Shown piece after piece: positions 27,202-35,455 of a DNA stretch of 64,000 bases. Position 1 is the stretch's first letter. Each line of letters begins with the position of its first letter. Location of the stretch: assembly GCA_942493375.1 (NCBI GenBank), contig OW818698.1, forward strand, positions 5,270,001 through 5,334,000, given 5' to 3'. Source of the stretch: G942493375 sp942493375 (GTDB lineage Bacteria; Armatimonadota; UBA5829). A program made the position numbers and the translations under genes. The notes below the pieces were generated by a model. It saw only the letters and a program-made list of their open reading frames with translations. It did no database searches and had not been told where the DNA came from.

Positions 27202-30200
27202 TTATTTTGCCTGGTTATACTCCTGCAGGCTCTTGACAGTTGTTCCGTGGTCACGGACGACTCTCAGTCCGTGCACGGTTGCCTTAGCGCCGGCAATCGT
27301 AGTTATGATCGGTATTCCACCGGCCACAATTGCACTACGGATGCTTATTTCATGTGCACGTGGTTTTTTACCACTGGGAGTGTTGATAATCAGGTTTATC
27401 TCCCTGTTTTTGATCAAGTCAGTTGCATCTGGTCGGCCTTCACCGATTTTTGATACAATCTTCGAAGCAATCCCTGCCTTCTTGAGTGTCTGAGCGGTTC
27501 CTGCAGTAGCAATGATGTTGAACCCAAGGTCTATGAGTTGTTTTGCTATATCAACAATCTCTGCTTTGTGTGCATCTGCTACGCTGAGGAATACTGTTCC
27601 GGACTGCTGCAGGTTCTGTCCGGCTGCTATCTGTGCTTTTATGTAAGCGTGGCCGAAACTCTCATCAATACCCATGACCTCTCCGGTTGACTTCATCTCA
27701 GGGCCAAGCACCACATCTACTCCAGGGAACCTGACAAACGGGAACACAGCCTCTTTGACTGCAACATGCTTAGGAACTACCTCTTCGGTGACGCCCTGCA
27801 TTTTAAGGGAATGCCCGAGCATGATCTTAGCAGCTACTTTGGCCCATGGAATCCCTGTAGTCTTGCTGACGAACGGTACTGTCCTGGACGCCCGAGGATT
27901 GACCTCAAGAATATAAACTTCACCGTTCTTAACAGCAAACTGGATATTCATCAGCCCGCGGACTTCGAGCTCTTCAGCCAGGAGATAAGCCTGCCGTTTG
28001 ATCTCGGTTATGGTTTCATCAGACAGACTATAAGGAGGCAGAGAGCAAGCGCTATCACCAGAGTGCACGCCAGCCTGTTCTATATGCTCCATGACCCCGC
28101 AGACAAGTGTTGTCTCACCGTCTGAAATAGCATCTACATCCACTTCAACAGCGTCATCCAGGAACTTATCAATAAGTATCGGTCTATCAGGATTGACCAG
28201 CGTGGCTTTGTCCATGAACTTTGCCAGGTCTTCATCATCATAGACTATCTCCATTGCCCTGCCGCCAAGGACATAACTCGGTCGTACAAGGACAGGATAG
28301 CCGATCTTTTTAGCCCTATCGATGGCTTCTTCAACCGATGAAGCCATATCGTTTTCGGTCTGTCGAAGCCCAAGTTTATTAACCAGTTCACTGAAGAGCT
28401 TGCGGTCTTCTGCCCGGTCAATACTCTCAGGAGTTGTACCCAGTATCTTTACACCTGCTTGTTTGAGAGGCAAGCTCAAGTTAAGTGGAGTCTGCCCGCC
28501 AAGTTGAACAATAACCCCCATAGGTTTCTCGCGGTCGATGATATCCAGCACATCCTCACGAGTTAGGGGTTCAAAGTACAGTTTATCGGATGTATCAAAG
28601 TCGGTTGAAACAGTTTCAGGATTGCAGTTGATTATGATGCTCTCATAGCCTTCTTCCTTCAAGGCATATGCAGCATGCACACAGCAGTAATCGAACTCAA
28701 TTCCCTGACCGATACGGTTCGGACCACCACCCAATATTATAACTTTCTTCTCATTATTGGATGCTTTGCTTTCATCTACACTCTCATATGTAGAGTAGTA
28801 GTATGGTCTCTGAGCATCAAACTCCCCGGCGCATGTATCAACAAGGTAAAATGTGCTTTCGATTCCAAGCATCTTTCTTCTGACCCGGACTTGCTCCTCT
28901 GTGGTCTCAAGGAGGTGGGCCAGCTGGATGTCTGAGTAACCAAGCTGTTTGGCTTCCTGCAGCAGCGCAGATGAAACACTGACAACTGATTTACCCTTGA
29001 GTTCAACTTCGAAGTTTACCAGTTCACGGATCTGCTCAATGAACCATGGGTCGATCTTTGTAAGGCTGTAAATCTCTTCATTGCTCATGCCATTCTCAAT
29101 AGCATATCGTAGATAGAATAGTCTGTGCGCATTCGGTTGAATCAGCTTCTCGCGGACTATTTCCATGTCTCTACGCTTGTCTTCTGGCAGGTCTTTGCCA
29201 TCCGAACCGAGTCCATATCTGCCGATTTCCAGAGATCTGATGCCCTTCTGTAGTGCTTCCTTGAAGTTCCGTCCGATGGACATTGCTTCGCCGACTGCTT
29301 TCATCGAGGTGTTGAGAGTCTCATCAGCGCCCGGGAACTTCTCGAATGTGAACCGGCAGACTTTCATGACTACATAGTCAATAGTCGGTTCGAAGTCAGA
29401 GTATGTCTTACCGGTAATGTCGTTTTTAATCTCATCGAACGTCAGTCCCACAGCAAGCTTGGCAGCTACACGTGCAATTGGGAACCCGGTAGCTTTGGAT
29501 GCCAATGCAGAACTGCGGCTGACACGCGGGTTAATCTCAATGATAACAACATCGCCATTATCGGGGTTCACACCGTACTGAATATTGGTGCCTCCGCCAG
29601 TGATGTCGATTGCACGGATGATCTTTTTAGACATGTCTACCAGGCGGGTCATTTCAGGGGTTGTGAGAGTCAACGCTGGCGCAACGACTATGGAGTCACC
29701 AGTGTGTACGCCCATAGCGTCGATATTTTCCATGCTTGTGATTATGATGACGTTGTCCTTGCAGTCACGCATAACCTCGAATTCGATCTCTTTCCAGCCC
29801 AATACTGATTCTTCAATCAGTGTCTGGTTGACAGGGCTGGTTTCCAGAGCGAATGCCAGCATCTTCTCGAATTCTTCCATATTGTAAGCAGTTGCTCCAC
29901 CAGCTCCACCCATTGTGTAGGCAGGTCTGAGGATAGTCGGAAATCCAACCTCTTTAATGATTTGCATACCTTCTTTGTATGAACCGGCTATTCCACTCTT
30001 TGGAACTCGAATACCGATGCTCTGCATTGTTTCTTTAAAGAGTTTACGGTCTTCGGCTTTGGCGATGGCCTGTTCGTTAGCGCCGATCATCTCCACGCCG
30101 TACTTCTTCAACACACCTTCGCGTTCCAGGAATGTGCCCATGTTGAGCCCTGTCTGCCCACCCAATGTTGGCAGCAGAGCATCAGGACGTTCCTTTTCGA

Positions 30201-30432
30201 TGATCTTTGTCAGTGATTCGATTGTCAGAGGCTCTATGTATGTATGGTCAGCCATTTCCGGGTCAGTCATGATAGTGGCTGGATTCGAGTTGACCAGCAC
30301 TATCTCATAACCCTCTTCACGGAGAGCCTTACAGGCCTGTGATCCTGAGTAGTCGAACTCGCATGCCTGGCCGATAACTATGGGCCCGCTGCCGATAATC
30401 ATTATTTTATGTATATCTGTTCTCTTTGGCAT
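27202..30432 (-). CDS. carB: Carbamoyl phosphate synthase large subunit
   Basis: A 1076-residue protein of normal CarB length. The two ATP-grasp halves each start with a GSGP or GGGPNRIGQ nucleotide motif (IMIIGSGPIVIGQACEFDYSG at the N-terminus; VIILGGGPNRIGQ near residue 560), with LLPTLGGQTGLN and IVQLGGQTPLNLS in matching positions. The last 140 residues form the MGS-like allosteric domain (FLSVADAHK, NIIATAGTA, LIINTP). It makes carbamoyl phosphate from bicarbonate, ATP and ammonia for pyrimidine and arginine synthesis. It starts one base after the carA stop, so the two are translationally coupled. The active sites look intact, unlike those of the small subunit. Confidence 0.98.
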   Translation of the reverse strand: MPKRTDIHKIMIIGSGPIVIGQACEFDYSGSQACKALREEGYEIVLVNSNPATIMTDPEMADHTYIEPLTIESLTKIIEKERPDALLPTLGGQTGLNMGTFLEREGVLKKYGVEMIGANEQAIAKAEDRKLFKETMQSIGIRVPKSGIAGSYKEGMQIIKEVGFPTILRPAYTMGGAGGATAYNMEEFEKMLAFALETSPVNQTLIEESVLGWKEIEFEVMRDCKDNVIIITSMENIDAMGVHTGDSIVVAPALTLTTPEMTRLVDMSKKIIRAIDITGGGTNIQYGVNPDNGDVVIIEINPRVSRSSALASKATGFPIARVAAKLAVGLTFDEIKNDITGKTYSDFEPTIDYVVMKVCRFTFEKFPGADETLNTSMKAVGEAMSIGRNFKEALQKGIRSLEIGRYGLGSDGKDLPEDKRRDMEIVREKLIQPNAHRLFYLRYAIENGMSNEEIYSLTKIDPWFIEQIRELVNFEVELKGKSVVSVSSALLQEAKQLGYSDIQLAHLLETTEEQVRVRRKMLGIESTFYLVDTCAGEFDAQRPYYYSTYESVDESKASNNEKKVIILGGGPNRIGQGIEFDYCCVHAAYALKEEGYESIIINCNPETVSTDFDTSDKLYFEPLTREDVLDIIDREKPMGVIVQLGGQTPLNLSLPLKQAGVKILGTTPESIDRAEDRKLFSELVNKLGLRQTENDMASSVEEAIDRAKKIGYPVLVRPSYVLGGRAMEIVYDDEDLAKFMDKATLVNPDRPILIDKFLDDAVEVDVDAISDGETTLVCGVMEHIEQAGVHSGDSACSLPPYSLSDETITEIKRQAYLLAEELEVRGLMNIQFAVKNGEVYILEVNPRASRTVPFVSKTTGIPWAKVAAKIMLGHSLKMQGVTEEVVPKHVAVKEAVFPFVRFPGVDVVLGPEMKSTGEVMGIDESFGHAYIKAQIAAGQNLQQSGTVFLSVADAHKAEIVDIAKQLIDLGFNIIATAGTAQTLKKAGIASKIVSKIGEGRPDATDLIKNREINLIINTPSGKKPRAHEISIRSAIVAGGIPIITTIAGAKATVHGLRVVRDHGTTVKSLQEYNQAK

Positions 30433-30433
30433 C

Positions 30434-31432
30434 TCACTCTACTCCCACGGATTTTAGCAGCAAACCAAACCACTCGGTGCTGGGCAGGAAATTTACTCCG
30501 GCTGCATGTGTAGCGTTGCACTTAAAGCCTTCACAAGTACCGTCGTGTACATTGGTGAAAATCGCCGTGATGTTGCCATCCGGGATTGCTTCATAGTTGT
30601 GATTCTGAACGGTGATCTCGTTTCGTCCGCCGGCAATGCTCATAACCGGTATATTGCACCCGTGATCGCCGAACTCGACGCGCTTTACTCCGCCGCCTGC
30701 TGCCTTAGCAACAATTGCAGATCCGTGGCCAAATCCTAATGTCGGTCTTCCTTTTGCGACTGTGTTGACACGTTCGACTGCCCAAGGCTGTTCAACCACA
30801 TAATATGGTGCATCGCTTACGATAACGACTGTTGCTTCCTCATCTGTACAACAGGCGTCTACACCCATAGCAGAGAGGTATTTATAGAAGCTCTTGGATG
30901 CACCAAGGTCTACCACTGTGGCTTTGATTCTGGGATGAGCCTGAGCGCAAGCAATTGGATTGTTCTCAGCTGCATATTCACCAGGAACACTCTGTTTGGA
31001 TAGCTCTGCTGCGTTTGCGGCGTCAAGTGACTTTGTTGAAATTGCAGCCATCATTTCTCCGTGTTCTCGGAGGTGGACCATAATGGCTCGGGTATCAAAG
31101 CCAGTACCCAACAGAACAGAAGACTCTTCCAAATAGTCAGCAAGGTTGCCGGTAGCACGGAAATTGGAGTATATATTGGAGTATTCCTTTGTCACAATCC
31201 CGGCAGCTTTTGGTGATGCAGATTCGGAATCCTCAGTGTTGACACCATAGTTTCCGATTAGAGGGAAGGTGAAAAGTATTATCTTACCTGAGTTAGCCGG
31301 ATCGGATATCACTTCTTGATAACCGACAACCCCGGTATAGAAAGATAGAAGTCCAGTAGCTTCGAGCGTTTCATTGACGCCCCATCCTTCAAAGACTGTG
31401 CCATCTTCAAGGGTGAGAAACAGTCGTTTCAT
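30434..31432 (-). CDS. carA: Carbamoyl phosphate synthase small subunit with degenerate amidotransferase domain
   Basis: The start at ATG 31432 follows an AGAGAGGA site and matches the family N-terminus, giving 332 residues, shorter than the usual 360-390. The N-terminal CPSase small-chain domain is well kept (LEDGTVFEGWG, FYTGVVGYQEVISDP, NYGVNTEDSES, GFDTRAIMVHLREHG). The class I glutamine amidotransferase half is not: the nucleophile motif GxCxGHQ is replaced by GFGHGS, where Gly235 takes the Cys position. The GHPEA motif with catalytic His and Glu reads NFLPSTEW, and the oxyanion-loop SNGPGDP reads SDAPYYV. Glutamine hydrolysis is therefore unlikely. The subunit probably serves CarB as a structural partner with free ammonia as nitrogen source. 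Confidence 0.9.
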   Translation of the reverse strand: MKRLFLTLEDGTVFEGWGVNETLEATGLLSFYTGVVGYQEVISDPANSGKIILFTFPLIGNYGVNTEDSESASPKAAGIVTKEYSNIYSNFRATGNLADYLEESSVLLGTGFDTRAIMVHLREHGEMMAAISTKSLDAANAAELSKQSVPGEYAAENNPIACAQAHPRIKATVVDLGASKSFYKYLSAMGVDACCTDEEATVVIVSDAPYYVVEQPWAVERVNTVAKGRPTLGFGHGSAIVAKAAGGGVKRVEFGDHGCNIPVMSIAGGRNEITVQNHNYEAIPDGNITAIFTNVHDGTCEGFKCNATHAAGVNFLPSTEWFGLLLKSVGVE

Positions 31433-31550
31433 GTATATTCCTCTCTGAATATCTAGAGTATGCATCCACAGTGATGCCGAAAATTCTTTACTACATTATA
31501 CATACGCATCGCTTGTTTGGATACCTTTCAATTGTGATTCAGGCTACCAG

Positions 31551-34304
31551 TCAATTGTGATGCAGGCTTCCAGCCTGCAAACCAGGTATCAAAACAGTAA
31601 AAGCATTCGGTAGTTCTGCGCTGATCCTGTAAGTATTGCCGTCTATTTTCGTAAAGTCAGATTTACCACGCGCAGTAGACACACTTGTAACAGGCATCTT
31701 ACTCTTAATGTCTATGCTACCCACTTGACTGTTCTCAAATAAAACTACAGGATGAGTTACTACACCCAGGTCATACAGTGGTGAACCGGCAGGTCCCGGA
31801 TCAATCTCCATCCTAAGTTTCACGCGCTTGCCAGCATACTCCGTCAGATCCAGACTCAACATTGCAGGCTCAGATTTATCGTTGTTGACTGTATCCGTCA
31901 ATGAATCAATACCGTCAGACACAGTGACAACAAGCGTAATACCATCTGACTTACCGACAACTTCCTTCATCACAGCCACACCAGCATTGAAAGTGATCTT
32001 CTGCACAGCAGGGAGGCTCAAATCAAACTCAATGAATGTCCGCCCAACCGAGTTTTCCAGCGTTTTACTGGTCGACTTCCACGGAGGGTGCACGGATATA
32101 TTATCACCCTCTGTTTGAGTCCGTCCGCCTGATTCGTCTATAAAACTGATCCCGCTGTACTTCTTTTCATCACCGGACGTTAATATAACTCCACAAGAGG
32201 AATCCCCGCTGTAGTTACACAGACTGATAGCATTCAATCTGCTTTCCAATATAAAGTGCAGGGAACCATCTTTTATGTCTGTCTTAGACAACACATAATC
32301 TCCTGGCGTAATATTGACTATATGCACAGCATCATTATCCCGCGGTTTAGTGCTCCATACATAATCCCGTTGAGGATTCAGCCCTATGATCTCTTTTTCG
32401 TTGTATGCAAGCCAGTTTGGAATCGAACCGCCGATCTTAATATCTCCAACTCCTGATATACGCCGATAAAGCACATCGAGTTTTCCATTCTTATCCTCTG
32501 TCCCGAAGATCACACCGTTATCTTTCTGATACAACGCTTTGCGTCCGTCGTTTAGCATATAGCGGAAGATATCAGTCGGTTTCCACGTGGATTTGAAATC
32601 TATAGTCGGTTGGTAGTTCTGAAAGAAATAAGCATCCTTGATAAGGGAAGCAGTTAGCGGTGTTGGATTCTTCAGCTGTTCAACTCCAGGGTGCGGAAAT
32701 GCCGGAATGACACCATATTGTTCATAACCTCTGCGCCAAGCCAAGAAAAGATTGGGATTGTCATCAGGATTGGGCAGCCACAGACCCAGCATTGTAGTGT
32801 AGGGTGCAAGGATGTATGAGCTGATCGGGTGGGCTTGCGCAAGACGGAGATTGTTCCATGACCCGGTCCATGTGTCCATCGCCATTTCATGTCTCTGGCA
32901 AAAGGACTCATAAATGCATGTGACTTCATTCAAGCCTTCTCCACTGATCGCTATCTGTGGAAGCGCGGCGCGTAAATCCTTGTGTAGTTGAATGTTTCCC
33001 TGAATACTGCTCATACCATCGATCAACCCATTAGCATCGTTAATGTTCACCCAGGTCTGATCAATATGCAGCGCGTCAACGTGGTATTTGTCCACAACTT
33101 CCTTCATCTTGGATACGAATAACTCCCGCCAGACCTTGCTTGCCGGGTTTATATAGGCAACACTGATCGTTTGGTCCAGTGGAGTCGACCAGGACTGTGG
33201 CTCTTTAGTGAAGGGGTCTCTTAACTGGTATTTGCTCAGCTTTGCATAAACAGGATTCCTGGGATCGCACCCGAAGTAATTCGCATGCGCCATTACCCGG
33301 TATCCTATCGTATGTGCCAGCTCCACAAAGTTCTCAAACTCAGGTGCAGCTGTGTAGTCCGGATAGTTGCGGTCATATCCATCCCTGCGCCACTCAGCCA
33401 TATAGAGGATTGTCTTGCGGGGATCGACATGTTTTGCGAGTTCGATCAGTGGATTGATATCCATTCCGGAGATCACTACCAGTTGGATATCTTTCGCCCA
33501 TGAGGGCTGTTTGGCTGTCTTGGGAACCGGCTTTAGCTGAGATACCATCCATTTTCGGTATATCTCAGCTCCGGCTTGCCATGAACCCTTGTACGCCCGC
33601 ATCCGCCATTTTACGGACTTGATGGATGTCAGCTCATCAAATGGTGCCTGGTTCCTGCTCTCCAGACGGATTCTGAAAGAGTGGTCTGCATGTTCAATAA
33701 ACAGTGTTTTGAACTGCAGCGCAGGATCTTCGGCATATACAATAATCCCTCCCAGCTTCCCCTGTATAATCACAAACGGAGCTTCCCAGGCATAGGGATA
33801 ATCAAATGAACGAATGCCGTATGGAGAATCCGCCCCAAACCGCTGTCCACTTTCACCAGGAACGAGTACCGTCAAGGAGTCCGGAATTCCGACAATCCCC
33901 CAGGATATCCCATACACCCCTTTGGCCGATGACCTCCCGGTCTGTGTGATAATCAAATCACCGGAGGGATCAAACTTTAAATCCGAAGCCCACGAAGTAG
34001 CCCCAGCATCCCATATTGCCGATTGTGATATGGATTTTCCGTCAGATTTTGATGTAACCTCTTTAGTCTCAGATAACATCCGGGTCTTGCCATCAACAGC
34101 ATAAACACCCGCAAGACACTGATTGTTCTCCCCGGATGTGTATGACTCACTGGTTAGCAGATTCTTCACAGATACAAACGTGCCGTTAAGAAGCCCAACT
34201 TCTAGCCTGGATGAACGAATTGCAGCACAACACGGCAAACCAGAAACTAGAGCAACACACAAAACCATCAGGAGGTTGAGTCTACAAAAATTTATCAAGT
34301 TCAC
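31551..34304 (-). CDS. Exported DUF6259-type glycosidase-like protein
   Basis: A 917-residue protein that starts at GTG, with a weak GGG site and a signal peptide (NLLMVLCVALVSGLPCCAA). A beta-rich N-terminal domain (about 30-270) precedes a TIM-barrel part with YMAEWRRDGYDRNYPDY, RVMAHANYFGCD and VDALHIDQTW, where the Asp in HIDQ is a candidate nucleophile. The C-terminal 250 residues are beta-rich and may bind carbohydrate. The layout and motifs match DUF6259 proteins, which are putative glycoside hydrolases. The last nine residues (LQAGSLHHN) are encoded by a dispersed repeat. The enzyme specificity is not known. Confidence 0.7.
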   Translation of the reverse strand: MNLINFCRLNLLMVLCVALVSGLPCCAAIRSSRLEVGLLNGTFVSVKNLLTSESYTSGENNQCLAGVYAVDGKTRMLSETKEVTSKSDGKSISQSAIWDAGATSWASDLKFDPSGDLIITQTGRSSAKGVYGISWGIVGIPDSLTVLVPGESGQRFGADSPYGIRSFDYPYAWEAPFVIIQGKLGGIIVYAEDPALQFKTLFIEHADHSFRIRLESRNQAPFDELTSIKSVKWRMRAYKGSWQAGAEIYRKWMVSQLKPVPKTAKQPSWAKDIQLVVISGMDINPLIELAKHVDPRKTILYMAEWRRDGYDRNYPDYTAAPEFENFVELAHTIGYRVMAHANYFGCDPRNPVYAKLSKYQLRDPFTKEPQSWSTPLDQTISVAYINPASKVWRELFVSKMKEVVDKYHVDALHIDQTWVNINDANGLIDGMSSIQGNIQLHKDLRAALPQIAISGEGLNEVTCIYESFCQRHEMAMDTWTGSWNNLRLAQAHPISSYILAPYTTMLGLWLPNPDDNPNLFLAWRRGYEQYGVIPAFPHPGVEQLKNPTPLTASLIKDAYFFQNYQPTIDFKSTWKPTDIFRYMLNDGRKALYQKDNGVIFGTEDKNGKLDVLYRRISGVGDIKIGGSIPNWLAYNEKEIIGLNPQRDYVWSTKPRDNDAVHIVNITPGDYVLSKTDIKDGSLHFILESRLNAISLCNYSGDSSCGVILTSGDEKKYSGISFIDESGGRTQTEGDNISVHPPWKSTSKTLENSVGRTFIEFDLSLPAVQKITFNAGVAVMKEVVGKSDGITLVVTVSDGIDSLTDTVNNDKSEPAMLSLDLTEYAGKRVKLRMEIDPGPAGSPLYDLGVVTHPVVLFENSQVGSIDIKSKMPVTSVSTARGKSDFTKIDGNTYRISAELPNAFTVLIPGLQAGSLHHN
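31553..31578. repeat. TGATGCAGGCTTCCAGCC repeat within the 3' end of a gene
   Basis: A 26-bp unit nearly the same as the left arm at 21878-21903. Read on the minus strand it supplies the last codons of the DUF6259 protein. The stop codon begins directly beyond it. Confidence 0.75.
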
Positions 34305-34314
34305 CCCAAATTAA

Positions 34315-34343
34315 AATTTCCGTGCATTCCGTGGTTAAAAAAT
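34315..34343. repeat. TTTCCGTGCATTCCGTGG repeat
   Basis: Short unit in the 41-bp gap between the DUF6259 gene and the epimerase. It resembles a CCGTG(T/C)ATTCCGTGG sequence that is dispersed in many bacterial genomes. Single copy in this window. Confidence 0.4.
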
Positions 34344-34345
34344 CC

Positions 34346-35332
34346 CTAACCAGCCTTCCAGACACGTATAACCCTATCCTCAATATCATCGTCAGAGGAC
34401 GCTGGAATCATGTTGTTTTTGTCCAGCCATTCGATTGTCCTGGCGACGCCGGTGTCGTGGTCTACTTTACATCGGAAACCGGTTGAGTGCAGGGCCGAAA
34501 CATCGAACCCGGATTCATATTTATACCAGGATGCCGCGAAGGCCAGACTTCGTTTTTCTCCTTCCCAGAGATAAGCTTTATCCTCGAACCAGCTTCCCAA
34601 TATGTTCTCTGCAACCAATGGAACTCCCAGAACCCGGGCAATGGACTCATGATATTCATTGTGGGACAGGATCTCATCACTTGCCAGGTTGTATGTCTGT
34701 CCCATGCATTCAGTGCGACCTAACACATAGACAAATGCATCCGCTGCATCGGTCACATAAATGGGGTGTATCCTCATATCACCGGCACTGGGGATGATGA
34801 TAGGCCTGCCGTGTCGCATCCTGTCCAGGAACAGAGATTCCCGTCCGGTAGTGTATATCAATTCATCCAGTGGTCCATAAGGATGAGCCAACCGGAGAAT
34901 AGTAACCGGGAATATATTCAGCAAGTGTGCCTGCTGAAGCAGGTTCTCACATGCGATCTTATGGATCTCATAATCGCTTTTCGGGTTCACTACAGAGAGT
35001 TCGTTTGGGGTGTCTTTAAATATCTGCCCGTATACAGCAGTAGTGCTGCAAAAGACATAGTGCTTCAGTGGAATCCTGGTTGCAATGATATCCGCAAGGT
35101 GTTTAGTGTGGTACCCGCACATATCTATCACAGCATCAGGCCGGTTGATATCAAGCGCCATAGCCAGCTGCCCCGGCACTTCACGGTCTACGATAACATG
35201 GCTGACACCTTCAGGTAGCTCCGCTTGAGTCTTGCCACGATGATATACCGTCACCTCGTGCCCCTGTTCAACCAACCCCTTGACCATAAAAGGCCCAATA
35301 AACCGCGTCCCACCAATAACCGCTACTCTCAT
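34346..35332 (-). CDS. NAD-dependent epimerase/dehydratase family protein
   Basis: A 328-residue extended SDR protein. The NAD-binding motif GGTRFIG lies at residues 8-14, followed by the HRGKTQAELP loop often seen in this subgroup. The catalytic Tyr-Lys pair is in YEIHK near residue 119, after STTAVYG. The substrate region (LRLAHPYGPLD) is typical of nucleotide-sugar or sugar epimerases. It lies between the DUF6259 glycosidase-like gene and the alpha-mannosidase, all on the minus strand, which suggests a role in processing released sugars. Substrate unknown; the RFIG variant of the Rossmann motif is common in uncharacterised members. Confidence 0.87.
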   Translation of the reverse strand: MRVAVIGGTRFIGPFMVKGLVEQGHEVTVYHRGKTQAELPEGVSHVIVDREVPGQLAMALDINRPDAVIDMCGYHTKHLADIIATRIPLKHYVFCSTTAVYGQIFKDTPNELSVVNPKSDYEIHKIACENLLQQAHLLNIFPVTILRLAHPYGPLDELIYTTGRESLFLDRMRHGRPIIIPSAGDMRIHPIYVTDAADAFVYVLGRTECMGQTYNLASDEILSHNEYHESIARVLGVPLVAENILGSWFEDKAYLWEGEKRSLAFAASWYKYESGFDVSALHSTGFRCKVDHDTGVARTIEWLDKNNMIPASSDDDIEDRVIRVWKAG

Positions 35333-35397
35333 AACAAACCTCTTTGCCCAGTAAATTTATGCTGCTCCCGGTAATCCAGGCCCTGCTTCCAACTACA

Positions 35398-35431
35398 TGT
35401 CCTATTCGTCCTATAAGTCCTATTGGTCCCT
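35398..35431. repeat. GTCCTATTCGTCCTATAAG repeat
   Basis: Three imperfect 11-base units of the type TCCTATnnG in tandem, between the epimerase and the alpha-mannosidase. The sequence is a recurring intergenic motif in several bacterial phyla. Function unknown. Confidence 0.45.
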
Positions 35432-35455
35432 AAGACTCATTTTCCTGCTAAACCC

